Assembly: GCA_949286775.1 (NCBI GenBank)
Contig: CASEDW010000010.1
Coordinates: 1-11,322, forward strand
Length of the DNA stretch: 11,322 nt
Reading direction: 5' to 3'
From: an uncultured Eubacteriales bacterium
GTDB lineage: Bacteria; Bacillota; Clostridia; Lachnospirales; Lachnospiraceae
Under the pieces are notes generated by a model. It did not search any database, was not told the DNA's origin, and saw nothing but the letters and a program-made list of their open reading frames with translations. Positions 1 to 8,135 of the stretch are shown here, piece by piece. The translations under genes were made by a program, and so were the position numbers. Positions within the stretch are counted from its first letter, which is position 1, and the number at the start of each line of letters is the position of its first letter.

Positions 1-1073
1 GCTACAGCTTTTGCGTTAGCGCATTCTTCATCCCAGTTGAAATCAGGATGGGCGTTAAGCCATGCTTCCTGATCCGCCGTAAGTTCTACTCTGTCCCTGT
101 AGCAGTAGTCTGTTCTGTATCCGAGTATTCCGTTGTATCCTGTAAGGGCTATTGTGCCTTTTGCCCCTTTATATGAGAAATCAGGATGCTCCACCAGGAA
201 TTTATCGAGAATAGGTACATAGTCATAATCTCCGACCTGTGTCACGCCGTTTGCGTCAATATATTCGCATGTAGGCTTTCCGTCTTCTCCTATTATCATC
301 TTTGACGCGCATCCACGGCCATCGTAACTGTGATAGTAGGAAAGATCGTCAAACGATATTACAAAAGGAGTTTTTCCCTGGGGCAGATAGATGTTTTTAG
401 CCGACATATGGGTATAACCGTTTTCGTCTACCGTCTCTTCTACCATATCGTAAAGGCTTACGATGACATAGCCTCTTTCATACATCTGGTTAATGATCGA
501 GTTGAACTCGTCTACAGTTACCATCCACTGACAGAATCCGGCTGTGCCTGAATCCCATCCCGAATCTCCCGTTAATGAAAATCCTCTTGCCGGATCCACA
601 ACGAGGGAATGGAAGAATACATGAGTTATATCATAAGGAGTCCACTCTACCAGGTTGCTTTTCTGTGTCTCGATATCCGCTAAAAGCGAAACGATATCCG
701 CGTTTTCCTCGTATCCGGCGACAGAATGAAGCAGTTCTACCGCTCCGTCATAGTCATACTGAGTCGCCATCGCAGTAGCCTGGGCTATAATAGTCTCTGT
801 ACTGTCTCCCGCCGAACTCGTTTCTGATGTTTGAGACGTCTGCGACTGTATATCGCCTCCTGTTGAATCGTCCGGATTGTCCGTCTGAGTCTGGCTTACA
901 GATGTTGTCGAATTTTCAGCTGTCTGTTCACCGTCGTTATTTCCCATGCCGACAACAAATTTGATAGCGAATATAAGCGCTACGATAAGCGCGGCCAGAA
1001 TCACGCATTTTACTATGAGAGCATTTCGTCTCTGGCGTCTTCGCCTTTCTCTCTTACTTAAATGAGTTGACAT
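1..1073 (-). CDS. Membrane-anchored polysaccharide deacetylase family protein (3' end outside window)
   Basis: Probable extracytoplasmic carbohydrate esterase (NodB-fold) that would remove acetyl groups from peptidoglycan or another surface glycan. The visible 357 residues begin with a very basic cytoplasmic tail (KRERRRRQRR, 7-16), then one membrane segment at about 18-43, a Ser/Thr/Gln/Asp-rich linker at about 45-94, a short helical stretch at about 95-140, and the start of the catalytic domain: ITHVFFHSLVVDP near 149-161 and PFVISFDDLSYYHSY at 236-250. D242 and D243 match the paired aspartates of the family; the metal-binding His motif would lie beyond the window. The topology predicts a type II protein with its enzyme outside the cell. 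The ATG at 1073 has AAAGGTG seven bases upstream and starts 16 bases after the methyltransferase stop, so it should be the next gene of the dnaE-pfkA operon. The frame is open to base 1. The family is fairly sure; the substrate is unknown. Confidence 0.8.
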   Translation of the reverse strand, partial: MSTHLSKRERRRRQRRNALIVKCVILAALIVALIFAIKFVVGMGNNDGEQTAENSTTSVSQTQTDNPDDSTGGDIQSQTSQTSETSSAGDSTETIIAQATAMATQYDYDGAVELLHSVAGYEENADIVSLLADIETQKSNLVEWTPYDITHVFFHSLVVDPARGFSLTGDSGWDSGTAGFCQWMVTVDEFNSIINQMYERGYVIVSLYDMVEETVDENGYTHMSAKNIYLPQGKTPFVISFDDLSYYHSYDGRGCASKMIIGEDGKPTCEYIDANGVTQVGDYDYVPILDKFLVEHPDFSYKGAKGTIALTGYNGILGYRTDYCYRDRVELTADQEAWLNAHPDFNWDEECANAKAV

Positions 1074-1089
1074 GTTTTTTCACCTTTCT

Positions 1090-1863
1090 TTATTTTCTTT
1101 GTTCATGTACTTTGTACATAAGTATCGCGGACGCGACAGCCGCATTCAGCGATTCCAGATGTCCCTCCATCGGAATCTTGATCAGCGTATCGCATTTGTC
1201 TGAAAGCGCGTCGCTTAATCCTTTTCCTTCATTGCCGATAAAAAACGCCGTTCCTTCTCTATAGGAAGGCTCTTCGTAACTGCATACTCCCTTTAAATGC
1301 GCTCCGTAAGTGTGGATTTGATTTTCCTTAAACCATCCGACTAAATCGTCAGTGTCGTCTTCGCATACAAACGGAACTCTGAATATAGATCCCATGGTGG
1401 AACGTATAGTCTTTGGGGCGAACAGGTCGACGCAGCCTTTTGTAAGCATTATACCCGTCACTCCGGCGCCTTCGGCAGTTCTGATTATTGTACCAACATT
1501 TCCCGGATCCTGCAAATCTTCCAGCAGAAGTATAAAAGGAGATGTATGGCCGTCCCCCAGCAGTTCTTCTCTTTTATATACAGGCTGCTTTAAAATGCCT
1601 AAAATGCCCTGGGGCGTCTTCGTATCGCAGATTTTTTCAAAAAGAGAATCAGCGATCACCTCATATCTGAAGTCTTTTATCATCTCTGGATTGTTTTTTT
1701 CAAAAGACTCGGAAACAAATATTTTGTGAATCAGTTCTTTCGGAGCTTCCGAAATGATCTTTACGCCCTCCGCGGTAAAAAGCCCTGTTTTTACGCGCTC
1801 CCTGTGTTTCTGATTCAGCGCCTGTATCTCTTTTATCTGTTGATTTTGAGCGCTCGTTATCAT
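1090..1863 (-). CDS. TrmH/SpoU-family RNA 2'-O-methyltransferase (23S rRNA type)
   Basis: A 257-residue SPOUT methyltransferase that uses S-adenosylmethionine to methylate a ribose 2'-OH, most likely in 23S rRNA. All three SpoU motifs are visible: motif 1 DPGNVGTIIRTAEGAG (119-134) with the conserved Asn and Arg, motif 2 AFFIGNEGKGLS (206-217), and motif 3 IPMEGHLESLNAAVA (230-244), which together form the knotted cofactor site. The first 95 residues match the substrate-binding L30e-like domain of RlmB/TsnR-type enzymes (LFTAEGVKIISEA near 28-40). Length is normal for the family. The ATG at 1863 has GGAG six bases upstream, just after the pfkA stop, and the gap is 14 bases, so co-transcription with pfkA is likely. 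The exact target nucleotide cannot be told, so no symbol is given. Motif 3 has an Ala where Val is more usual (SLNAAVA), a mild change. Confidence 0.93.
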   Translation of the reverse strand: MITSAQNQQIKEIQALNQKHRERVKTGLFTAEGVKIISEAPKELIHKIFVSESFEKNNPEMIKDFRYEVIADSLFEKICDTKTPQGILGILKQPVYKREELLGDGHTSPFILLLEDLQDPGNVGTIIRTAEGAGVTGIMLTKGCVDLFAPKTIRSTMGSIFRVPFVCEDDTDDLVGWFKENQIHTYGAHLKGVCSYEEPSYREGTAFFIGNEGKGLSDALSDKCDTLIKIPMEGHLESLNAAVASAILMYKVHEQRK

Positions 1864-1877
1864 TGTCTTCTCCGCAA

Positions 1878-2864
1878 TTACTTCGTATAGCTCGATGATA
1901 AAAATCTCGAAATCTCGTACTGATTAATAGGAAACTCTTTTTTCATCGCGAGACCTTCATCAATGTCACAGTCATCAAACTGGCCTTCCTTAAATATAAC
2001 GATGCGGTTTGACTTTCCGTCGCGCAGCAGATCGACAGCGTTTGAACCCATTATCGAGCCGTACATCCTGTCACGGCATGTAGGACTTCCGCCTCGCTGC
2101 ATGTAACCTAATATGGTAGCGCGCGTCTCTATGCCTGTTGCCGCCTCGATCCTCTTTGCCATAGAAGTCGAGTGTCCTATACCTTCGGCATTGATGATAA
2201 TGTGATGCGTTTTGCCTCGTTTTCTGTTTTCAATGATATGATCGATGAGTTTTTCTTCATCGTAATCATAGATTTCAGGAAGCAGGATATCCTCGGCTCC
2301 GCTTCCGAAACCGCTCCAAAGGGCGATATAACCTGCGTGTCTTCCCATAACTTCAATGATACTTACACGCTCATGGGAAGCGGAAGTATCTCGAACCTTG
2401 TCGATAGCTTCGAGAGCCGTATTTACTGCCGTATCAAATCCCAGCGTATATTCGGTGCAAGATATGTCAAGATCGATCGTACCCGGAATACCTACGACGT
2501 TTATTCCGTGATGCGCAAGTTCACGCGCGCCTTTAAAGGATCCGTCGCCTCCTATTACCACGAGTCCTTCTATGCCGTGTTTTTTGCATGTCTCAGCCGC
2601 TCTTAAAACGCCTTTTTCTGTGAGCATTTCAGGGCATCTGGCCGTATGAAGCACAGTACCTCCGCGCTGTATTATGTCAGACACATCCTTTGCCTGCATG
2701 TCGAATATTTTATCATATATAAGACCATCATAACCTTCGCTGATACCTTTTACGTTTATTCCCTGTCCGAGAGCTCTACGCACTACGCCTCTTATCGCAG
2801 CGTTCATTCCCGGAGCGTCTCCTCCGCTTGTGAGAACGCCTATTGTCTTTACTGCACTTTCCAT
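1878..2864 (-). CDS. pfkA: ATP-dependent 6-phosphofructokinase
   Basis: Phosphorylates fructose 6-phosphate to fructose 1,6-bisphosphate, the committed step of glycolysis; cytoplasmic and normally a tetramer. With the start at 2864 the protein has 328 residues, close to the usual 320. Visible motifs: LTSGGDAPGMNAAIRG (11-26), RGGTVLHTARCPE (67-79), IGGDGSFKGA (104-113), PGTID (127-131) with catalytic Asp131, EVMGRHAGY (171-179) and QRGGSP (256-261). Gly108 (GGDGS) and Gly128 (PGT) are the residues that mark ATP use rather than pyrophosphate use. Leu132 replaces the Asn of the common TIDND motif, while both aspartates are kept. An in-frame TTG at 2879 is unlikely to be the start, because GAGGTGA lies between it and the ATG at 2864. 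It sits 66 bases after dnaE and 14 before the methyltransferase, and may have its own promoter besides the operon transcript. Confidence 0.97.
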   Translation of the reverse strand: MESAVKTIGVLTSGGDAPGMNAAIRGVVRRALGQGINVKGISEGYDGLIYDKIFDMQAKDVSDIIQRGGTVLHTARCPEMLTEKGVLRAAETCKKHGIEGLVVIGGDGSFKGARELAHHGINVVGIPGTIDLDISCTEYTLGFDTAVNTALEAIDKVRDTSASHERVSIIEVMGRHAGYIALWSGFGSGAEDILLPEIYDYDEEKLIDHIIENRKRGKTHHIIINAEGIGHSTSMAKRIEAATGIETRATILGYMQRGGSPTCRDRMYGSIMGSNAVDLLRDGKSNRIVIFKEGQFDDCDIDEGLAMKKEFPINQYEISRFLSSSYTK

Positions 2865-2868
2865 TTTG

Positions 2869-2875
2869 TCACCTC
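2869..2875 (-). promoter_or_regulatory. Ribosome binding site of pfkA (decides the start)
   Basis: The minus strand reads GAGGTGA four bases before the ATG at 2864. This Shine-Dalgarno sequence falls inside the frame extension that would begin at the TTG at 2879, which has no good site of its own. It therefore supports the shorter 328-residue protein. Confidence 0.8.
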
Positions 2876-2898
2876 GCAATAAAAATAAACTTGTAGTG

Positions 2899-2927
2899 AT
2901 TGTATACCAAAATTTACGGTTTGTGAA
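2899..2927 (-). promoter_or_regulatory. Candidate internal sigma-A promoter for pfkA
   Basis: On the minus strand TTCACA (2927-2922, 5 of 6 to the -35 consensus) is separated by exactly 17 bases from TACAAT (2904-2899, 5 of 6 to the -10). It lies in the 66-base gap after the dnaE stop. Transcription would begin near 2892, giving a short leader to the ATG at 2864. It would let the glycolytic gene be expressed above the level of dnaE. The assignment rests only on matches to consensus. Confidence 0.5.
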
Positions 2928-2930
2928 TAT

Positions 2931-5900
2931 TTACTTGATGCCTTTATCAATGATTTTTACGTTGTTTTCAGTAAATCTGTCATAGAGCAGGGCAAGAGTT
3001 TTGTCTGAAATGCTGATTGAAAGAGACTTTGGAAGTCTTTTCATCGCCTTTTCTTTTTTCAAATATATAACTACTTTTCTGTTTCCCGGATTCAGACGGA
3101 TAAGTTCCTCAACGCTTTTTGCGTTACTGCTAAAGCTGTCCTTGTCGTCAAACTGAATCCACAATTCTTTTTCTATATCGTCAAAAAGATATGCCTTTTC
3201 CAGTATGAGCTTTGCCGGTTTTTCTTCTTCAACTGAAACGCGTCCTGAAATAAATATCTTATTTTCCTCCGTAAGTATCGGAAGATTTTTTTCATAATCC
3301 CGCGGAAAAACGATTACCTCCACAGTTCCGAAGAGATCTTCTATCGTAAGAAAAGCCATCGCCTGATTGTTTTTCGTATATTTGACTGTCTTCTCATTTA
3401 ATATTCCGCCTATGACGACGCGGGAGCCGTCGGCGACTTTCGGGAAACCTGTTTCATCATCAGGCTCAAAATCAGCCGTTGTCGCCGTCGTGTTCTTTTT
3501 CCAGACTTCTATATGATCTTCCAGAGGATGACCGCTTATGTAAATTCCGAGTACCTCTTTTTCAAAAGAAAGTTTTTCCTCTTTAGAGTACTCTTTTACA
3601 TTTGGAAGCGTTATCTCGAAGCTCGCCCGGTCTTCATCCGACATGAAATCAAACAGCGAAAGCTGTCCTGACACTGAACTTTTTCTGTTCTGCTGCACCT
3701 GATCAAGAACCTGGGAGTATATGATCAGCAGCTGACGCCTGTTAGCGCCCAGATTGTCAAATGAGCCTGATTTTATAAAATTCTCAATGGTACGTTTATT
3801 TACTTCTTTTGTGCTCAGGCGTTCGCAGAAATCGCGCAGCGATTTATACGGCCCGTTTTTCTCCCGTTCCGCCGTTATCGCTGCCATAACAGGTTTTCCG
3901 ATGCCTTTTACAGCCGTAAGTCCGTATCTTATCTTTCCGTCTTCAACTGAAAAAACGCCCTCGCTTTTATTTATATCAGGCGGAAGTATATCTATTTTCA
4001 TCTGCCTGCAGGTATATATATACGCCGCCACTTTTCCCGGATTATCTATTACCGAAGTCATCAGCGCCGCCATAAACTCAACGGGATAATAATGTTTCAG
4101 CCATGCCGTCTGATAAGAAACGAGCGCATAGGCTGCGGCATGAGATTTATTAAAGGCGTATTTCGCAAAATCTATCATGCTGTCGTAAATCCTGTTGGCT
4201 GTTTTTTCATCGATACCGTTAGCGATACATCCCGGTATATTTTCCTCTTTATTTCCGTAGACGAAATTTTTCCGCTCCTCTTCCATGACGGAGGCTTTTT
4301 TCTTTGACATGGCGCGGCGCAGCAGATCGCTTCTTCCAAGGGTATATCCTGCCAGATCGCGCACTATCTGCATAACCTGCTCCTGATATACTATACAGCC
4401 GTATGTGGATTTTAATATATGTTCCAGCTGCGGACACTCATAAACTATGTCCTCAGGATGTTTCTTTCCTTTTATATAGTTAGGAATAAAATCCATAGGC
4501 CCGGGTCTGTAAAGCGCGATTCCGGCTATGATTTCCTCTATGCTTTCCGGCTTGAGCTCTTTCATGAAATTCTTCATTCCGGCAGACTCGAGCTGGAAAA
4601 TACCGTCGCATTTTCCCGAACCTATCAGCGCGTATACGCCGGGATCGTTGTAGTCTATCTTCATCATATCAAGATGTTTTCCCGACGTCTTTTCCGCCAG
4701 CAGCGCCGCGTTCTGAATCACCGTCAGAGTCCTGAGCCCCAGAAAGTCCATTTTAAGAAGTCCGAGTTCCTCAAGGGTCGTCATCGTAAACTGTGTTACG
4801 ATCGTTCCGTCGGCCGCCCTTGCGAGAGGCACATATTCCTCGACAGGAAGCTGCGATATTACTACTCCTGCCGCGTGCATCGACGTATGTCTCGGAAGCC
4901 CTTCAAGCCTTCTTGACATTTCGATCAGTTTCGCGACCTGGGGATCCTCCTGAGTCAGACTTCTAAGCTTCGGGTTCATCTTGAGAGCTTTATCTATAGT
5001 AATATTTAACTCATTCGGAATCATCTTCGCGATCACATCGACAGCGCCGTAAGGAATATCCATGACGCGGCCTACGTCTCTTATGACTCCGCGCGCGGCA
5101 AGAGTTCCGAATGTAACTATCTGAACCACGCAGTCTTTGCCGTATTTTTCAACGACATAATCGATTACTTCCGAACGTCTTTCATAGCAGAAGTCAACGT
5201 CTATATCCGGCATCGATACACGTTCAGGATTTAAGAAACGCTCAAAGAGCAGCTGATATTTTATCGGATCAAGCTGCGTGATATCGAGAGTATAGCTGAC
5301 AAGAGAGCCTGCCGCGCTTCCTCGTCCCGGACCTACCATGATCGAATGCTCCCTTGAATACCTTATGAAATCCCATACGATCAGAAAATAGTCCACGTAT
5401 CCCATAGTTTTAATCGTATTCAGCTCATATTCAAGGCGTTCTTTCAGTTCTTTTGTTACATGATCATATTTGCGTTCAAGTCCCGCGTAACAGAGTTTCT
5501 TAAGATATTCCCATGAAGTCATATTATCGGGAACGTCGAATTTCGGAAGCTTCGTAACGCCGAATTCTATTTCCACATGGCAGCGATTCGCTATTTTTTC
5601 CGTATTTTCAAGGGCTTCGGGAGCATACGGAAACAGCGCCGCCATTTCTTCTTCAGATTTTAAATAATACTGTCCTCCCTCATAGCGCATCCTGTTTTCA
5701 TCCGAAAGCTTTTTGCCGGTCTGTATGCACAAAAGGATATCGTGGGATTCCACATCAGTATCATATGTATAGTGAACGTCGTTCGTGCAGACGAGAGGTA
5801 TGCCGGTTTCTTTGCTCATTCTGATGAGCTGCGAATTGACTTTTTTCTGCTCAGGTATTCCCGTATCCTGGATTTCAAGGAAATAATTGTCTTCTCCAAA

Positions 5901-6395
5901 GATATCCCTGTACATAAGCGCCGTTTCTTTCGCCTCATCGTACATGCCGCGCAGAAGATTTCGCGGAACTTCCCCGGCAAGGCAGGCGGAAAGAGCGATA
6001 ATGCCGCTGTGATACTTTTTCAGCAGCTCAATATCCACCCTCGGTCTGTAATAATACCCTTCAGTGAATCCCTTTGAAACTATACGCGTCAGATTCGCGT
6101 ATCCCTCATTGTTTTCAGCCAAAAGGATGAGATGATAATATCTGTCGTCTCCCGCGCCCTGTTCGCGGTCAAATCTCGAGCCCGGCGAAACATAGACTTC
6201 GCATCCTAAAATAGGATTTATCCCTTCAGCCTTTGCCGCTTTATAAAAATCTATGCAGCCGTACATCACGCCGTGATCCGTTATGGCTCCCGATGTCATG
6301 CCCAGCTCTTTCAGCCTGGCAACGTATTCTTTGATCTTATTAGAACCGTCAAGAAGGCTGTATTCGGTATGAACATGCAAATGTGTAAATGCCAT
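2931..6395 (-). CDS. dnaE: DNA polymerase III alpha subunit, DnaE type
   Basis: C-family replicative DNA polymerase of 1154 residues. Domains in order: N-terminal PHP domain (about 4-215) with a full metal-ligand set (H7, H9, D16, H41, E66, H88, C138, D206, H208); palm with GPGRGSAAGS (355-364) and catalytic aspartates in PDIDVDF (D399, D401) and KMDFLG (D550); fingers with ALYRPGPMDFIP (627-638) and FNKSHAAAYALVSYQ (748-762); helix-hairpin-helix region (YGLTAVKGIGK, 824-834); a sliding-clamp binding motif QLSLFDF (911-917); and an OB-fold (about 990-1072). In Clostridia such a DnaE usually works beside PolC, acting in primer extension or lagging-strand work; that partner is not in this window. 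The ATG at 6395 has TAAGGAGA at proper spacing. It follows cvfB by 35 bases in the same presumed operon. Nothing suggests truncation. Confidence 0.98.
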   Translation of the reverse strand: MAFTHLHVHTEYSLLDGSNKIKEYVARLKELGMTSGAITDHGVMYGCIDFYKAAKAEGINPILGCEVYVSPGSRFDREQGAGDDRYYHLILLAENNEGYANLTRIVSKGFTEGYYYRPRVDIELLKKYHSGIIALSACLAGEVPRNLLRGMYDEAKETALMYRDIFGEDNYFLEIQDTGIPEQKKVNSQLIRMSKETGIPLVCTNDVHYTYDTDVESHDILLCIQTGKKLSDENRMRYEGGQYYLKSEEEMAALFPYAPEALENTEKIANRCHVEIEFGVTKLPKFDVPDNMTSWEYLKKLCYAGLERKYDHVTKELKERLEYELNTIKTMGYVDYFLIVWDFIRYSREHSIMVGPGRGSAAGSLVSYTLDITQLDPIKYQLLFERFLNPERVSMPDIDVDFCYERRSEVIDYVVEKYGKDCVVQIVTFGTLAARGVIRDVGRVMDIPYGAVDVIAKMIPNELNITIDKALKMNPKLRSLTQEDPQVAKLIEMSRRLEGLPRHTSMHAAGVVISQLPVEEYVPLARAADGTIVTQFTMTTLEELGLLKMDFLGLRTLTVIQNAALLAEKTSGKHLDMMKIDYNDPGVYALIGSGKCDGIFQLESAGMKNFMKELKPESIEEIIAGIALYRPGPMDFIPNYIKGKKHPEDIVYECPQLEHILKSTYGCIVYQEQVMQIVRDLAGYTLGRSDLLRRAMSKKKASVMEEERKNFVYGNKEENIPGCIANGIDEKTANRIYDSMIDFAKYAFNKSHAAAYALVSYQTAWLKHYYPVEFMAALMTSVIDNPGKVAAYIYTCRQMKIDILPPDINKSEGVFSVEDGKIRYGLTAVKGIGKPVMAAITAEREKNGPYKSLRDFCERLSTKEVNKRTIENFIKSGSFDNLGANRRQLLIIYSQVLDQVQQNRKSSVSGQLSLFDFMSDEDRASFEITLPNVKEYSKEEKLSFEKEVLGIYISGHPLEDHIEVWKKNTTATTADFEPDDETGFPKVADGSRVVIGGILNEKTVKYTKNNQAMAFLTIEDLFGTVEVIVFPRDYEKNLPILTEENKIFISGRVSVEEEKPAKLILEKAYLFDDIEKELWIQFDDKDSFSSNAKSVEELIRLNPGNRKVVIYLKKEKAMKRLPKSLSISISDKTLALLYDRFTENNVKIIDKGIK

Positions 6396-6430
6396 CTTGT
6401 TCTCCTTACATATCAGGTAAACGCGGCCGG

Positions 6431-7264
6431 TTATTTAAGAGAAATGCTGCCATCTCCTATAGTGATCTTTTTATTTTTCAAAAGATTTCCAACCGCTCTT
6501 TTAAACGCCGCCTTTGAAAGCCCGAACTCATCATTTATAATCTGCGGGTCGGCGTGATCGTCAAACGGAAGTGTTCCGCCAAGTTCCTGAATTCGTTTGT
6601 ATATTATGTCCGCGTCGCTTTCCATCTGCAAATAAGCTTTTTGCTTCGGGGTGGCGTCAATTCGTCCGTCTTCTCTTATCTGAACGATGCGAACCATTAT
6701 CTTATCGCCGATCCTGTATTTTCCCTGGGCGTCTTTATTTTGAATAAGTCCGCTGTATCTGTCTTCGACAGCGATAAAAAGGCCGTATTTCGGGTTAATA
6801 TTGTAAATCCTCGCTCCTACCATATCGCCCATCGTATATGGCGGATTTTGTTTTAAATAAGGATATATTCTCATCGTGGCGCAGAGCCTGTCGCTCTTAT
6901 CGAGATAGAGAGCCACAAGAACCTCGTCGCCCGCCTTTACTTTTACAGTCTGCTCTTTAAAAGGAAGAAACAGATCTTTTTCAAGACCCCAGCTAAGAAA
7001 AGCGCCTATCTTTCCTACTGACGCGACTTTTAAAAGCGCGATTTCATTCAGCTGAAATGCCGGCGTATTCGTTGTCGAAATTAATCTGTCGCTTGAATCT
7101 TTATATAAAAATACTTTTATCTTTGAACCTTTAACCGTTCCTTCCGGAACCTGTTTTTTCGGAAGAAGCACGCGTTCTTCTGAATTTATATCTTCCACAA
7201 GATACACTCCGAAATCTACGAGTTTCACAACAGTAAGTTCCTGTATTCTACCTATTTGTAACAT
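6431..7264 (-). CDS. cvfB: CvfB/YitL-family S1 RNA-binding protein
   Basis: A 277-residue putative RNA-binding protein. Three S1-like OB folds can be traced at about 3-62 (GRIQELTVVKLVDFGVYL), 70-132 (LLKVASVGKIGAFLSWGL) and 145-206 (GDMVGARIYNINPKYGLFI), followed by a winged-helix domain at about 215-277 (GGTLPFDDHADPQIINDEFG, then LSKAAFKRAVGNLLKNKKI). This is the architecture of Staphylococcus aureus CvfB and Bacillus subtilis YitL. CvfB influences virulence gene expression in S. aureus and binds RNA; its role in other Firmicutes is poorly defined. The ATG at 7264 was chosen because AGGAG lies six bases upstream and the protein then opens directly with the first S1 fold; a longer in-frame opening would run 43 codons back into the thioesterase gene. 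The start lies inside the thioesterase 3' end, so the two are probably translationally coupled. Confidence 0.9.
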   Translation of the reverse strand: MLQIGRIQELTVVKLVDFGVYLVEDINSEERVLLPKKQVPEGTVKGSKIKVFLYKDSSDRLISTTNTPAFQLNEIALLKVASVGKIGAFLSWGLEKDLFLPFKEQTVKVKAGDEVLVALYLDKSDRLCATMRIYPYLKQNPPYTMGDMVGARIYNINPKYGLFIAVEDRYSGLIQNKDAQGKYRIGDKIMVRIVQIREDGRIDATPKQKAYLQMESDADIIYKRIQELGGTLPFDDHADPQIINDEFGLSKAAFKRAVGNLLKNKKITIGDGSISLK

Positions 7265-7997
7265 ATTGATCTCCTGACTGGTTATTATCTGTTGTCCATT
7301 CCGATATAAAGAACAGACTGCCATCCGCGTCATATAATTTAATCTGAATTCCTTTGTCCGTTTTGGAACGGGCCGGATAAAAAACGTCTCCAAGATGCGC
7401 CTGCTTTTTATATTCGCACCTGAAGCAGTTAAAAGAAAAATCCTCCGGCAGAAATGCCATGGCGGTTTTTATATACTGGGAGTTATTTACATGTTTGTTT
7501 GTATCTATCATATGAGGCTGAACCGCGACCGCTTCCAGTTTTTCCTCTTCTTTTGCGGGGCGTATCTTTCTTGGCAGCTTCAGATTGATGTGAAAATCAG
7601 GCTCAAGAGTATATCCATCCACAAAAAACTGATCGATTTCCACAGGCGTCATTTTCGCGAAGTCCATCAGGACATACTGCGTATCCGCTACAGCGATATA
7701 TTCGCCGTTATCATCTGAGAGCGAATAATGGCGATACCCAAGACAGTGATTAAAATTGTACGCCCATGTAGACGAAGTCACCCTGTCTCCAAGTTTCGCT
7801 GTTTTAAAAAGTCTGACCTGCCACGATCCGAGTATCCACGTCAGATTTTTTTCATAGAGAAGATCAAGAGGCAATCCGTTATCCTCCCCGTGAAATGTAG
7901 ACGTATCCTGGAAATAATCCAAAAGCGCCGGAAATGTCAGGTCGCCTTTCTTGTCAGTTTCACTGTATCTTATGCGGCTGTTAAAAGAGTATATCAT
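7248..7997 (-). CDS. Acyl-ACP thioesterase (FatA/FatB-like, double hotdog)
   Basis: A 249-residue enzyme that hydrolyses acyl-acyl-carrier protein to free fatty acid and ACP, acting in the cytoplasm on fatty-acid synthesis intermediates. Two hotdog halves are visible: the first has IRYSETDKKGDLTFPALLDY (9-28), the long hotdog helix, and LTWILGSWQVRLFKTAKLGD (52-71); the second carries the active site DTNKHVNNSQYI (165-176), matching the Asp-x-Asn-x-His of plant and bacterial acyl-ACP thioesterases, and CEYKKQAHLGD (194-204), where E195 is the likely further catalytic residue. The Cys of plant enzymes is Ala here. The ATG at 7997 has GGAG seven bases upstream. It is the first gene after the promoter near 8134-8106 and its last 17 bases overlap cvfB. 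Chain-length preference cannot be read from the sequence. Confidence 0.92.
   Translation of the reverse strand: MIYSFNSRIRYSETDKKGDLTFPALLDYFQDTSTFHGEDNGLPLDLLYEKNLTWILGSWQVRLFKTAKLGDRVTSSTWAYNFNHCLGYRHYSLSDDNGEYIAVADTQYVLMDFAKMTPVEIDQFFVDGYTLEPDFHINLKLPRKIRPAKEEEKLEAVAVQPHMIDTNKHVNNSQYIKTAMAFLPEDFSFNCFRCEYKKQAHLGDVFYPARSKTDKGIQIKLYDADGSLFFISEWTTDNNQSGDQYVTNR
7271..7275 (-). promoter_or_regulatory. Ribosome binding site of cvfB inside the thioesterase gene
   Basis: AGGAG on the minus strand, six bases before the ATG at 7264, lies within the final codons of the thioesterase. It fixes the cvfB start and means ribosomes finishing the thioesterase pass directly over the initiation site, as in coupled translation. 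Confidence 0.75.
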
Positions 7998-8105
7998 TAT
8001 TATTCTCCGATTTATTTAAATTCTTGTCGTTTTGCAGCGCCACAATTTCCAATCTGAGTATTTTTCAGCGATAATGGCTGCTTTTTCGGTGTTTACACTT
8101 ATCTC

Positions 8106-8134
8106 ATTATAAAGTCAAGCAGTGCTCTTATCAA
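8106..8134 (-). promoter_or_regulatory. Sigma-A promoter of the thioesterase-cvfB-dnaE operon
   Basis: The minus strand shows TTGATA (8134-8129), a 17-base spacer and a perfect TATAAT (8111-8106). The start of transcription would be near 8099, leaving an untranslated leader of about 100 bases before the ATG at 7997. I see no convincing riboswitch, T-box or leader terminator in that leader, only a weak pairing of GCAGC with GCTGC. The promoter begins one base after the T-tract of the preceding terminator-like hairpin, so the operon is insulated from upstream transcription. Confidence 0.8.
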
Positions 8135-8135
8135 T

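Noticed and set aside
2865..2879. TTG at 2879 as the pfkA start
   Set aside because: The ribosome binding site for the ATG at 2864 lies inside this extension, and PFKs begin only a few residues before the IGVLTSGGDAPG motif.
4419..4916. A 165-residue plus-strand open frame inside dnaE
   Set aside because: It is antisense to strongly conserved polymerase sequence, has no recognisable domain or initiation site, and is explained by codon bias of dnaE.
7265..7393. A 43-codon N-terminal extension of CvfB
   Set aside because: It lies wholly within the thioesterase gene in another frame, lacks a ribosome binding site and does not resemble S1 proteins; the ATG at 7264 has AGGAG at ideal spacing.
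7998..8099. A possible riboswitch or lipid-responsive operator in the leader of the thioesterase operon
   Set aside because: No conserved riboswitch core, T-box or clear FapR/FabT-like palindrome was visible; the only pairing is a weak 5-bp GCAGC/GCTGC.
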